Shown: positions 28,923 through 37,443, counted from the stretch's first letter. The stretch is 62,230 bases of DNA from Acinetobacter sp. WU_MDCI_Axc73 (GCF_025562455.1 NZ_JAHPRO010000021.1:1-62230); one strand, 5' to 3'. A program made the numbers and translations. The notes: generated from the sequence alone by a model not told the origin.

Positions 28923-30323
28923 TTAAAGTTGTGGATTGGTATTTAATACTGGAGAGCTACATTTAATCTTTCCTAGATTAAAAAGGTAGTACACAGCCAA
29001 AGTGACCACTAAGCCAATCACCCAGGAAATATCCACATCTGGAATCATATTGGCAAACGGCCCAGTGAAAAATGCATTGGTTAGAAATGGGATTTGCACC
29101 GCAATTCCAATAAAATAAGCGATCAGTGCTTTAGCATTAAATTTTCCATAAATACCGCCATCCTGAGCAAAAATGGATTGAATATCATAAGATTTCTTAT
29201 TAACGACGTAGAAATCTAAAAGATTAATAGACACCCAAGGCACCAAAATAAACAATAAGGCGAAAATGACGTTCAGGAAAAAACTAATAAAATTGCTTGA
29301 AGCCCAAAGTGCAGTAAATGTCGCAAGAATTAATACAACAATAGACAGCGTAATGCGCACATTTTTACTTGGCATCCATTTGCCAGCAAACGTCTGAATC
29401 GAAGTGATACAAGATAAAACTGCACCGTACAGATTCATAGCATTATGGCCAATGATGTTGCATAAAAATAAAATCATCAGGATATAACCAAATACGCCTG
29501 TACCAGATTTAACAGCTTCCATTACATCTGCGCTAGATCCGATACTTACCGCTACCGTACCGAAACTCATCGCGAAGATAGTTCCAAGTGATGCACCCAA
29601 ATAGGTATAAATAAAAGGTTTATAAATCCCAATGCTTTTTGGCAAATATCTGGAATAATCTGATGTATAAGGTGAGAAACTAATTTGCCATACTGCACAT
29701 AGGCCAAACATGGCAAACCAACCTTTCAAATTGAAAGAACCTTTTGCCAAAACATCAGCATTGATATGTGGAATCATGATCATCAATCCGATCAGCAAGG
29801 AGCCTCCCATAAACCACGTGCCAATCTTGTTAAACTTATGAATCAGGTGATAACCGACAATACCAATGGTGGTTGCTGCAATAGCTCCAATCACTGTAGC
29901 AGTGGGCACAGGGATAGCAGGAACCACTGTATGCAATGTTTTGCCAGATAAAATAATATTAGAAATGAAGAAACCGAGGTAAATCAGCGTAGTAAACAGC
30001 ACCACCAACAACGCACCGTAACGCCCAAACTGTGCGCGACTTTGTATCATTTGTGGAATGCCCACTTGGGGCCCTTGTGCAGAAGTCAAGGCCAGAATAG
30101 CCGCGCCAAAAAAATGTCCACAGCAAATAGCAACTAAGGCACTGATCAGACTTAAATTAAAAGTCAACATCGACATTGCACCTGTAATTACGGCGAGTGG
30201 CGCAATGTTGGTACAGAACCAGAGGGTAAATAGGTCCCGCACTTTCCCATGACGTTCTGTTGGATCAACATAATCAATTGAATGACTTTCTATAGCGAAA
30301 GCGTTTTTTTCATTTTGGCTCAT
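28923..30323 (-). CDS. NCS1 family permease (cytosine/purine/allantoin type)
   Basis: This 466-residue inner-membrane protein has about 12 hydrophobic segments and the NCS1 opening SIDYVDPTERHGKVRDLFTLWFCTNIAPLAVI, similar to CodB-type cytosine permeases. Other conserved parts are GPQVGIPQMIQSRAQFGRYG and ISFSPYTSDYSRYLP. NCS1 carriers import N-heterocycles with protons or Na+. In this cluster the likely cargo is trigonelline or a related pyridinium compound, by context only. It is followed directly by the porin. Confidence 0.88.
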   Translation of the reverse strand: MSQNEKNAFAIESHSIDYVDPTERHGKVRDLFTLWFCTNIAPLAVITGAMSMLTFNLSLISALVAICCGHFFGAAILALTSAQGPQVGIPQMIQSRAQFGRYGALLVVLFTTLIYLGFFISNIILSGKTLHTVVPAIPVPTATVIGAIAATTIGIVGYHLIHKFNKIGTWFMGGSLLIGLMIMIPHINADVLAKGSFNLKGWFAMFGLCAVWQISFSPYTSDYSRYLPKSIGIYKPFIYTYLGASLGTIFAMSFGTVAVSIGSSADVMEAVKSGTGVFGYILMILFLCNIIGHNAMNLYGAVLSCITSIQTFAGKWMPSKNVRITLSIVVLILATFTALWASSNFISFFLNVIFALLFILVPWVSINLLDFYVVNKKSYDIQSIFAQDGGIYGKFNAKALIAYFIGIAVQIPFLTNAFFTGPFANMIPDVDISWVIGLVVTLAVYYLFNLGKIKCSSPVLNTNPQL

Positions 30324-30638
30324 ATCCTTAATCTCTCTTTGAGGAATTCATTTCCTCAATATCAGTATTAGTGAGAGTAAACTTAGGTTTCACAACCTAC
30401 CCGATCAGCGCCATATCTGGATGACCTAATCTCTATTTTTTTAACTCTTACACACTGGCTTTTAGCAATTTCGGGAAATAAAAAAAAAGATAAAGTGAAT
30501 AAGGTCGGTGCATTTTAAAAGGCCCAACAATAACCATATTTTTAAATCACGATTCAATTTATATAATGCTAAAATCCAATATCTTTATCGATTCATCCTT
30601 GAACTTTAAAACCAGAGTTTCTTTTCCGTCACGATGCG
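30324..30638. other. Intergenic region upstream of the permease-porin unit
   Basis: This 315-nt stretch holds no gene. A small perfect inverted repeat TAGGTT-TCAC-AACCTA lies near 30383-30398, about 60 bp upstream of the permease start. I see no copy of the cluster's palindromic operator here, so permease and porin may be read from another promoter or by read-through from tgnC. Confidence 0.5.
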
Positions 30639-32108
30639 TTATCGCATCACAAAGGGATCATCTATCGGTTGATCAGAAGTGCGTAACCACACCGTTTTGG
30701 TAGTGGTATAGTCTAGAACTGCATCCGCACCACCCTCACGACCATGACCAGATAAGCCGTGTCCACCAAAAGGTGCTAGTGGTGACACCGCACGGTAAGT
30801 ATTTAACCAAACAATCCCTGACTGAATCGCTTTGGTCATACGATGCGCGCGACTTAAATTATTGGTAAATACACCAGCAGCAAGCCCATAAGGAGTGTTA
30901 TTGGCTTTCTCAATTGCTTCGGCTTCAGTTTCAAAACATACAACAGACAGCACTGGTCCAAATAATTCGGTCATGACGCAGTCCGCATGAGGTACCTCAC
31001 TACAGTCCAGAATCGTTGGCGGATAGTAATAGCCATGCCGATCTAGTGATTTACCACCTGTAAGTAGTTTTGCACCTTGACGAATAGAATTTGCCACCAC
31101 CTGTTCAATTTTTTCGCGTTGGCGTAATGTGCATAGAGGTCCATATTCAGTTGACATATCATCAGGTAAACCAATCTTAATGCTTTGTACACGCTCAACT
31201 AAACGCTGTACAAATTCATCTTTGATACTTGCTTCAATCAATAAACGCGAACCCGCGACACAACTTTGTCCAGTAGCAGCAAAAATTGCAGCAACTTGTG
31301 CATTTACCGCGCTTTGTAGGTCTGCATCTGCAAATACGATAAAAGGAGATTTCCCGCCCAGTTCAAGTGACACTTTGGCAAGGTTCTCTGCTGAATTACG
31401 CACGATATGTCGTGCAGTTTCAGGGCCACCTGTAAATGCCACATGCGCCACATCTGGATGGCTACTCAATACCGCACCACATTCTGGGCCAAAACCAGTG
31501 ATGACATTCACGACACCAGCAGGAAAACCAGCTTGATGTACCAAGCGAGCAAAAGCCAGTAGAGGAGCTGGACCTTCTTCCGAAGCTTTTAGAACCACGC
31601 TACAACCCGCAGCGAGTGCTGGTCCAACTTTGACCGCAGACAAAAATAATTGACTGTTCCAAGGAACAATCGCCGCAACAACACCTACAGGTTCACGGAT
31701 GGTCCATGCTTGCATATCTGGTTTGTCGATCGGTAGATAACTTCCTTCAAGCTTATCTGCAATTCCTGCATAGTAGCGATAGTATTCCGCCACATACGCA
31801 ATTTGACTGGAAGTTTCACGAATGATTTTACCTGTATCACTAGTTTCATACTGAGCCAGTTCTGGTGCAGCTTTTTCGATTAAATCTGCGAGTTTATAAA
31901 GCAATTTTCCCCGTTGAGATGCAGTCAAACCAGCCCATGCTGTATTTTGCATTGCTTGTGAAGCGGCATTTACAGCACGATTTACTTCATCTCTACGTGC
32001 TTCGGGCATTTTTGCCCAAACTTGGCCTGTTGCCGGATTGATACTGTCAAATTGTGCAGCACCATCCTCAAATTGACCATTAATATACAACTGGAATTGA
32101 GAAGTCAT
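30639..32108 (-). CDS. tgnC: Aldehyde dehydrogenase (TgnC-like)
   Basis: This 489-residue aldehyde dehydrogenase carries IVPWNSQLFLSAVKVGPALAAGC, VAFTGGPETARHIV, LELGGKSPFIVFADADL (catalytic Glu) and GQSCVAGSRLLI (catalytic Cys). In A. baylyi TgnC oxidises the first ring-opening product of trigonelline, a hydroxybutyrolactone, to the N-methylformamido-methylene succinate. An AGGAG ribosome site 7 nt upstream fixes the ATG at 32108; the frame to 32126 would overlap tgnB. It follows tgnB by 10 nt. Specific function is inferred from cluster identity. Confidence 0.82.
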   Translation of the reverse strand: MTSQFQLYINGQFEDGAAQFDSINPATGQVWAKMPEARRDEVNRAVNAASQAMQNTAWAGLTASQRGKLLYKLADLIEKAAPELAQYETSDTGKIIRETSSQIAYVAEYYRYYAGIADKLEGSYLPIDKPDMQAWTIREPVGVVAAIVPWNSQLFLSAVKVGPALAAGCSVVLKASEEGPAPLLAFARLVHQAGFPAGVVNVITGFGPECGAVLSSHPDVAHVAFTGGPETARHIVRNSAENLAKVSLELGGKSPFIVFADADLQSAVNAQVAAIFAATGQSCVAGSRLLIEASIKDEFVQRLVERVQSIKIGLPDDMSTEYGPLCTLRQREKIEQVVANSIRQGAKLLTGGKSLDRHGYYYPPTILDCSEVPHADCVMTELFGPVLSVVCFETEAEAIEKANNTPYGLAAGVFTNNLSRAHRMTKAIQSGIVWLNTYRAVSPLAPFGGHGLSGHGREGGADAVLDYTTTKTVWLRTSDQPIDDPFVMR

Positions 32109-32118
32109 GTCTTCTCTC

Positions 32119-33156
32119 CTATGCAAATGCGGGCATCACTTCATTGATCATACGTTCTAATGAGGCTTTTTTACGTTCAAAGCTCATGCCTGTATCAATC
32201 CAGAATGAATATTCGTTATAACCCATTGCTTCATATGCTTTTAAGCGATCTATAACTTCCTGAGACTGGCCGATCACATTATTTTTACGCATAGCTTCTG
32301 CGCTATAAAATGGATGTGCGGCAATTTCGTCTTCACTTAACGGTGCAATTAAACCTTGATTAATTTCTCGCTCGTTTTTAAACCATGCTCCGAAATAATT
32401 GTAGAACACATTAATTTCGTCGGCAGCCAATTGCGCATCTTCTTCGCTATCTGCAACATAGGTATGACGCAGCAACATGATTTCAGGACGTGGCACATCA
32501 GCAAACTTCTCACACGCCGCGTTAAAATGTCCCATCAATTTTTCAACTTCGTCATCACCAAAATGCAAAGGCGTGACTTGTACATTACAGCCATTTTGTA
32601 CTGCAAATTCATGGCTATTTGGATCACGTGCCGCAACCCAGATTGGAGGATACGGCTGTTGTAGAGGTTGTGGTGCAGAGGTCGTTTTTGGAAATTGCCA
32701 AAACTCACCGTTATGTTCGTAATCACCTTTCCACAAGTTTTTAATGGCTGGAATCATTTCACGTAAACGTTGCCCAGCACTCCAAGCATCCATGCCCGGG
32801 ACCATGCGTTCATACTCAAATGAATACGCACCACGTGCAATCCCAATATCCAGACGGCCATTGGTAATAATATCTGTCATGGCTGCTTCACCAGCCAATT
32901 TGATCGGATGCCAAAAAGGGGCAACCACTGTTCCAGTACCCAAACGTACATGTTGAGTTTTGTTGGCAATATCAACCAAATTAATAAATGGATTAGGTGC
33001 AATGGTAAAATTCATAGCATGATGCTCTCCTGTCCAGATTGCATGCATACCACCACGGTCGGCGATCTGGCAAAGCTCGATCATTTCATCATAAAGCTGT
33101 TTCTGCGTTTGCTGATCAGAAACACGTTCCATGTGTACAAATAATGAAAAACGCAT
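32119..33156 (-). CDS. tgnB: LLM-class flavin monooxygenase, oxygenase component (TgnB-like)
   Basis: This 345-residue luciferase-like TIM-barrel enzyme opens MRFSLFVHMERVSDQQTQ and contains DRGGMHAIWTGEHHAM, GTGTVVAPFWHPIKLAGEAAM and RLDIGIARGAYSFEYERM, typical of the bacterial luciferase family. It uses reduced flavin from a separate reductase, encoded 2 nt upstream, to insert oxygen. TgnB of A. baylyi opens the pyridinium ring of trigonelline. The match in family, partner and order makes this the likely function; other N-heterocycles are the main alternative. Confidence 0.85.
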   Translation of the reverse strand: MRFSLFVHMERVSDQQTQKQLYDEMIELCQIADRGGMHAIWTGEHHAMNFTIAPNPFINLVDIANKTQHVRLGTGTVVAPFWHPIKLAGEAAMTDIITNGRLDIGIARGAYSFEYERMVPGMDAWSAGQRLREMIPAIKNLWKGDYEHNGEFWQFPKTTSAPQPLQQPYPPIWVAARDPNSHEFAVQNGCNVQVTPLHFGDDEVEKLMGHFNAACEKFADVPRPEIMLLRHTYVADSEEDAQLAADEINVFYNYFGAWFKNEREINQGLIAPLSEDEIAAHPFYSAEAMRKNNVIGQSQEVIDRLKAYEAMGYNEYSFWIDTGMSFERKKASLERMINEVMPAFA

Positions 33157-33158
33157 GG

Positions 33159-34091
33159 TTAAACTTCCTCTTTAACAATTTGACGAACCGTACCGTTGGT
33201 TTGATTACCGTAATAAACACCATAGGTTTTTAGATAATTTTCTTTACGATAGCGCATTAACATGCTTTGCAAAGCACTATCAACAAACGTAAGCTTTTCA
33301 AGATCATTTAAATCGACAAATTGACCTTTATGTGCGGTTGAAACAGGGGTGTTACATAAGAATGCGATATATTGCTGTTGAGTGGTCACATCATCATAAA
33401 CGGAATAAATAAAGCTCGGCGAAGCTTCAGGTTGATAAGCAGCGAAGATTTTTTCCAACGCTTTTTCTGCACCATCTTTATCGACTACCAAATGTGGTAG
33501 AGTCCATTTTTGCTCTGAATTCTGTTCAAGCAAAATCTGATTTTCGTGCCCAATAAGTGCCATCATCATCACCTTCATACTTGAAATGACATCGGTCGAT
33601 GATTTGGCAGGTGTAAAATATGCACCACGATAGTAGCCAAGCCCAGCAAAACCTGCCGAAGCAAAATTTTCTACTTTTCCAATCAGAATGGCATGATCAC
33701 CCGCATCAACGATTTGATAAGTAGTGCAATCAAACCATGCACTCACACCATCAATTAACGGATTTTGATTTTCACTTTTAGACCATACAAAATTCGCAAA
33801 GCGATCATCACTTGGTCGAGCAAAAGTATTGGAAACATCTTTTTGTTCTTCTGCCAAAATGTTAATCGCAAAGTGTGACGCGTGGGCAAAATTGTCATAA
33901 TTGCTTGATGTCTTGGCAATGCTTACCAGAAGCAAGGCTGGATCCAAAGACACCGAAGCAAAAGAGTTGGCTGTAAAACCTAATGGTGTTCCATCATCTT
34001 TACACGTAGTAACTACCGTTACGCCTGTCATAAATGATCCAAAGGCATCACGTAATTCTCGTATTTTATTGACACTTTCCATTTCGCTCAT
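33159..34091 (-). CDS. tgnA: Flavin reductase component with extra C-terminal domain (TgnA-like)
   Basis: This 310-residue protein has an N-terminal flavin reductase domain (about residues 10-165: FGSFMTGVTVVTT, GFTANSFASVSLDPALLLVSI, GLGYYRGAYF) that supplies reduced flavin to the oxygenase. The C-terminal 140 residues (from about SSMKVMMMALIGHENQILLEQ) look Nudix-like in layout but lack a recognisable Nudix box. That makes it almost twice as long as a simple HpaC-type reductase. ATG at 34091 is preferred over 34097 because AAGGA lies 8 nt before it. Confidence 0.85.
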   Translation of the reverse strand: MSEMESVNKIRELRDAFGSFMTGVTVVTTCKDDGTPLGFTANSFASVSLDPALLLVSIAKTSSNYDNFAHASHFAINILAEEQKDVSNTFARPSDDRFANFVWSKSENQNPLIDGVSAWFDCTTYQIVDAGDHAILIGKVENFASAGFAGLGYYRGAYFTPAKSSTDVISSMKVMMMALIGHENQILLEQNSEQKWTLPHLVVDKDGAEKALEKIFAAYQPEASPSFIYSVYDDVTTQQQYIAFLCNTPVSTAHKGQFVDLNDLEKLTFVDSALQSMLMRYRKENYLKTYGVYYGNQTNGTVRQIVKEEV

Positions 34092-34125
34092 TTTCATATT
34101 CCTTCATCAATGAATGTGTAACTAC

Positions 34126-34917
34126 CTAAACGCTGGTTTCCAACCACGCCTCCATGGCACGATTTACTTGATCGGGTGCAGTCAAATTCACCATGTGTCG
34201 CTCATTTTCAATCACAACTGCCTTACCATGGAGAGCCTGATTTGCCATTTTAGTCGCCATTTCAGCAGTAGAATTCGGATCTCCTGTCCCTGTTAAGATT
34301 AGGGCTGGACAGGCGATTCTAGCCCATTCATCTGCATAGGTTGCATCGCCTTTTGCAAAGGCAGAATAAGCCGTTGCATAACCAGACATATCAACATTTT
34401 CCAACCACGACTTCACTTTAAGTGCAGCCTGACGTTCAATTTCACTATCACCAAACCAGCGTTGTAATGGTGTTTCAATATCAATATGACCTGTTTTTAA
34501 CTCTTCAGCTCTTTGAATGACTGCATCTTTAGCTTCAGAGGTACGTTTATACACACCATTGAGCACCGCCATTCTTTTGACCAAATCTGGACGAGTAGCA
34601 CTGACACCCGTGGTAATGAGCGACCCCATAGAATGACCTGCCAAATTTACAGCACCTATATTTAAGGCAGTAATGAATTCGATTGCCCAATTTACGAAAT
34701 CCTGTAATTGAGCATCGTCAGTCAGTTTGGTACTTTGTCCATGACCTGGCATATCGACAGAAATCACTCGATAATGTTTAGAGAAATACTCAATTTGTGG
34801 ATACCATGCTTCTGCCTGCATACCCACACCATGAATCAGCACTAACGGTTCGCCGTTTCCCTGCTCAAAATAATGAGCGATACGATTATTTGACAGCTGC
34901 TGGGTTTTCGAGATCAT
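34126..34917 (-). CDS. tgnD: Alpha/beta hydrolase (TgnD-like)
   Basis: This 263-residue alpha/beta hydrolase has the oxyanion HGVGMQAEAWYP, DMPGHGQS, the nucleophile elbow LAGHSMGSL (Ser about residue 96) and a late ERHMVNLTAP carrying the catalytic His. In A. baylyi TgnD hydrolyses the methylformamido-methylene succinate, giving succinate semialdehyde, methylamine, formate and CO2. Its start overlaps the end of the DUF1185 gene by 32 nt, with an AAGGA ribosome site, so the two are translationally coupled. Confidence 0.83.
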   Translation of the reverse strand: MISKTQQLSNNRIAHYFEQGNGEPLVLIHGVGMQAEAWYPQIEYFSKHYRVISVDMPGHGQSTKLTDDAQLQDFVNWAIEFITALNIGAVNLAGHSMGSLITTGVSATRPDLVKRMAVLNGVYKRTSEAKDAVIQRAEELKTGHIDIETPLQRWFGDSEIERQAALKVKSWLENVDMSGYATAYSAFAKGDATYADEWARIACPALILTGTGDPNSTAEMATKMANQALHGKAVVIENERHMVNLTAPDQVNRAMEAWLETSV

Positions 34918-35488
34918 GACCTAATTCCTTTAAATCCTGATAACGGTCACCAATACGATGATGAGGACGACCACCAGTTGCTGCACCAATCACCACCACT
35001 AGCTCATCTGCCGCAGGTGCATCTGGAATTGCAAACTGTAAAGTTAAATAATGAGAACGACGCCCTTCATCATTTTTATCCATCATTGGAATAAAAATCG
35101 GTGCGTTTGCTGGGCCACGCGTATTATTAAAAGCAAGATAAGATTTGGCACCTACTGCACTGCGGTAGGTATTACCAAAATGTAAGGTATGAATTAATGC
35201 AGAGGCGTGTTCAAGTTCGCCATCCAAACCAACTACTGCACATTTACCAAATGCTTCAACAGCTTCACCCGAGCCAATTTCATCAATAATCAGTTTGGTT
35301 AAATGCTCACTTAAAATAGGTGCAATACGACGGATTTCAGGAGTCAAGTTTTCAACATACCCCTGACCTGCCCACGGGTTTTTAATAACTGCAGCTGCTG
35401 CGACCATCTTTAATGGCTTTGATGCTTCCTTACCGCCATCGACATAAGTCGTTTCAACGTGAAGTACTGTTTTACGGATTAGATTCAT
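34886..35488 (-). CDS. DUF1185 'amino acid synthesis' family protein
   Basis: This 200-residue protein belongs to the DUF1185 family (opening RKTVLHVETTYVDGGKEASKPLKMVAAAAVIKNPW, closing GATGGRPHHRIGDRYQDL). Despite the family's label its biochemical role is not established. It is the first gene of the main catabolic operon, 34 bp downstream of the palindromic operator, and overlaps tgnD. DUF1185 genes often accompany flavin monooxygenase and amide hydrolase clusters for N-heterocycles, so a step or accessory function in that chemistry is inferred. Confidence 0.85.
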   Translation of the reverse strand: MNLIRKTVLHVETTYVDGGKEASKPLKMVAAAAVIKNPWAGQGYVENLTPEIRRIAPILSEHLTKLIIDEIGSGEAVEAFGKCAVVGLDGELEHASALIHTLHFGNTYRSAVGAKSYLAFNNTRGPANAPIFIPMMDKNDEGRRSHYLTLQFAIPDAPAADELVVVIGAATGGRPHHRIGDRYQDLKELGHDLENPAAVK

Positions 35489-35521
35489 GGCATTTCCTTG
35501 CGGGTGAATTTATCTTTAACT

Positions 35522-35545
35522 TGTATTATGGTATACCATAATACA
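35522..35545. promoter_or_regulatory. Perfect 24-bp palindrome, probable TgnR operator
   Basis: The half-site TGTATTATGGTA is followed immediately by its exact complement TACCATAATACA. It lies between the divergent DUF1185 operon (start 35488) and the GntR gene (start 35640), which is the classic position for an autoregulatory operator. A near-copy occurs upstream of tgnE at 27659-27680. Binding by the GntR protein is inference. Confidence 0.85.
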
Positions 35546-35639
35546 TAATGAAAAAAAAGCAAGAGTTTGCTATGCTCTTTTTAGATAAAAGAGATGTAAC
35601 AAAAATTGCATAATGAAATTGGGAATGAATTAGTTATTT

Positions 35640-36302
35640 ATGAATCTTAAAATTGAAAATCCGCCCGTTACCCTACGTGAACTTTGCTTAGTTAAAGTCC
35701 GAAATGCCATTATTACGGGTTACTTTCCTTCAGGCAAAAGGCTGGTTGAAAGAACTCTATGTGAAGAATTAGGCGTTAGTCGCTCTGTGGTCCGTGAAGT
35801 AATTCGCTATCTTGAAGCAGAAGGATTGGTGGAAATTCTGCCTAATAAAGGCCCAATTGTTTCCCTACTTAATTGGGAGATTGCATCTCAAATCTACGAG
35901 ATTCGACTTTTATTAGAACAAAGTGCTGTTGCAGATTGCACTAAAAACCTTAGTGAACAAACCACCAATACCCTTAAAGAATTGCTGTCAGAACTTGAGT
36001 TAGCTTTTGCTCATGATGAAATTAATTTGATTATTTCAACATCTGCAAAACTGTACGAGACTATTTTTACAACAGCTAAACACCAGATTGCCTGGGAGGT
36101 AGTACAGCGTCTGAATGGTCGAATTAGTCGTCTTCGTGCAATGACAATGAAATCAACTCAACGTAAAGTTTCAGGTTATCAACGTATTAAAAATATGTGT
36201 GAAGCAATTTATTTAGATAAGGATCCTGAAAAAGCAAAACAAGCAGTCGCTGAGCATATTGCGGAAGCCGCGGCAGTTGCGAAAAATATTCTTAACAATT
36301 AA
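35640..36302 (+). CDS. tgnR: GntR family (FadR/FCD subfamily) regulator
   Basis: This 220-residue transcription factor has an N-terminal winged helix (about residues 10-75: LRELCLVKVRNAIITGYFPSGKRLVERTLCEELGVSRSVVREVIRYLEAEGLV) and a C-terminal helical FCD ligand domain (YEIRLLLEQSAV, HQIAWEVVQRLNGRISRLRAM, HIAEAAAVAK). FCD members usually bind a carboxylate metabolite. It is divergent from the catabolic operon with a perfect palindrome between, so it probably represses the cluster and itself. The identity as TgnR rests on context. Confidence 0.86.
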   Translation: MNLKIENPPVTLRELCLVKVRNAIITGYFPSGKRLVERTLCEELGVSRSVVREVIRYLEAEGLVEILPNKGPIVSLLNWEIASQIYEIRLLLEQSAVADCTKNLSEQTTNTLKELLSELELAFAHDEINLIISTSAKLYETIFTTAKHQIAWEVVQRLNGRISRLRAMTMKSTQRKVSGYQRIKNMCEAIYLDKDPEKAKQAVAEHIAEAAAVAKNILNN

Positions 36303-36354
36303 TTCTCTATTAAATAAAAGTTTACGAACCACTTTACACGAAGGAAAGAAACCA

Positions 36355-36642
36355 ATGTCTGCCTACTGGATTGCCCATGTCACTATTCATGATTTAGAAC
36401 AATATAAACAATTTATGGTTTTGGCCCCTTTAGCATTTGAAAAATATGGAGCACGATTTCTTGCTCGCGGTGGAGATTCCATCATTTTGGAAGGGCCAGT
36501 TTACCAACGACAAGTAGTGATTGAGTTTGTCGATATGGCCACTGCACAGGCTTGTTATCATTCGGAAGAATACACCAAAGCCAGAGCTGCACGTCAAGGT
36601 TGCGCCGAAGTGATGATTAGTATTGTTGACGGTTTACTTTAA
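36355..36642 (+). CDS. DUF1330 family protein
   Basis: This 95-residue dimeric alpha-beta barrel-type protein begins MSAYWIAHVTIHDLEQYKQF and contains ARFLARGGDSIILEGPVYQRQVVIEF, both typical of DUF1330. A good AAGGAAAG ribosome site precedes the ATG at 36355; the longer frame overlapping the regulator is not credible. It lies 52 nt after the GntR gene and may be co-transcribed. Function unknown; DUF1330 proteins often occur with catabolic genes. Confidence 0.88.
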   Translation: MSAYWIAHVTIHDLEQYKQFMVLAPLAFEKYGARFLARGGDSIILEGPVYQRQVVIEFVDMATAQACYHSEEYTKARAARQGCAEVMISIVDGLL

Positions 36643-36915
36643 TCGAGAAAAACCAATTTAGATGATCAATAAAACGTCTGGCCTAGAACATCATTTGGAA
36701 TACGTTTTATTAAAACTTAGATGCCCCAATAAAGCGCAACAGAGATTAAATGATTGCTAAGAAGCAAGATGGGCTAATATTTTGTCTCAGACCGACCAAA
36801 GTCAAAGTTGCACCATGATCTATAACTCATCTTACCTAAGAAGAAAGATATCTGATTACGTGGGGTTTTTTCTAAGCACAAAGCGTCTTTTTGAGCCAGT
36901 CTAGGATTAGTTGAA

Positions 36916-36987
36916 ATGATTACAACAGATCATGACAAGGAGTTCAGCTTGCATAAGTATGTTTCTCAGATATTAGAAATAGATTAG
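36916..36987 (+). pseudogene. Short relic resembling an IS30-type transposase
   Basis: The frame reads MITTDHDKEFSLHKYVSQIL before a stop. It resembles the catalytic-core segment of IS30-family transposases, ITTDxGKEFxxH, which includes a DDE aspartate. Only about 23 codons remain, so the family call is tentative. Confidence 0.4.
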
Positions 36988-37074
36988 TCTTTCACTATGC
37001 TTATCCTCTCGTCTGACTTTCACCACAATGCAGTCAAGATAAACAATAGGGTCATTGATTATCTGGATCGACAT
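36973..37074 (-). pseudogene. Short relic resembling an IS256-type transposase
   Basis: The minus-strand frame reads INDPIVYLDCIVVKVRRED, strongly reminiscent of the IS256-family YPIVYLDAIVVKVR segment around a catalytic Asp. It is about 33 codons long, stops prematurely and abuts the opposite-strand relic, as expected for nested deletions among insertion elements. Confidence 0.45.
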
Positions 37075-37076
37075 GA

Positions 37077-37283
37077 AAAAATGTAGCACTTACCGCAATA
37101 AAACAGAATAACTGGGAAAAGTTGCACGAACAAATTTTTAGTTTTTATCATCAGGCCATGGACGGAATTGCTTTTGATGATGCGGTAACGCTCATACATC
37201 TGCTAAATAAAGTAAATGAAGGCTTAAATAGGATCAAAATTGAAGATGTAAATACAAATAGCCTTAACAACGCATTTGAATAA
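37077..37283 (+). pseudogene. Orphan 3' end of an unknown gene
   Basis: After a stop at 37074-37076 an open frame of 68 codons runs to TAA at 37281 without a good start codon. It reads like a real protein tail (NNWEKLHEQIFSFYHQAMDG, then FDDAVTLIHLLNKVNEGL). I do not recognise it. Its missing 5' part was probably removed where the transposase relic now begins. The ATG at 37158 could start a shorter frame but lacks a ribosome site. Confidence 0.45.
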
Positions 37284-37443
37284 TTTTAATAAAACGATTT
37301 AACATCAATTAATTGCTAAAAATGAAAGCATGGGGATTGAATATCAAAAAATACGATATGCATAATATTCATGCTTTTTTTGATCAACATAGTATACTGC
37401 ATCTGTCTTTTTGCTCATCTTTTTATCAAGGTGCCTTGCTTGC

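Larger units (their letters stand above)
36643..37443. other. Gene-poor region with transposase debris
   Basis: About 800 nt with no intact gene lie between the catabolic cluster and the DUF1615 lipoprotein. The left part (36643-36900) shows nothing identifiable. The middle and right contain three short coding relics, listed separately, on both strands and abutting each other. Confidence 0.65.

Noticed and set aside
31129..31536. Open frame of 135 codons on the plus strand inside the tgnC-like gene
   Set aside because: It is antisense to a strongly conserved aldehyde dehydrogenase, has no ribosome site and reads as low-complexity shadow protein.
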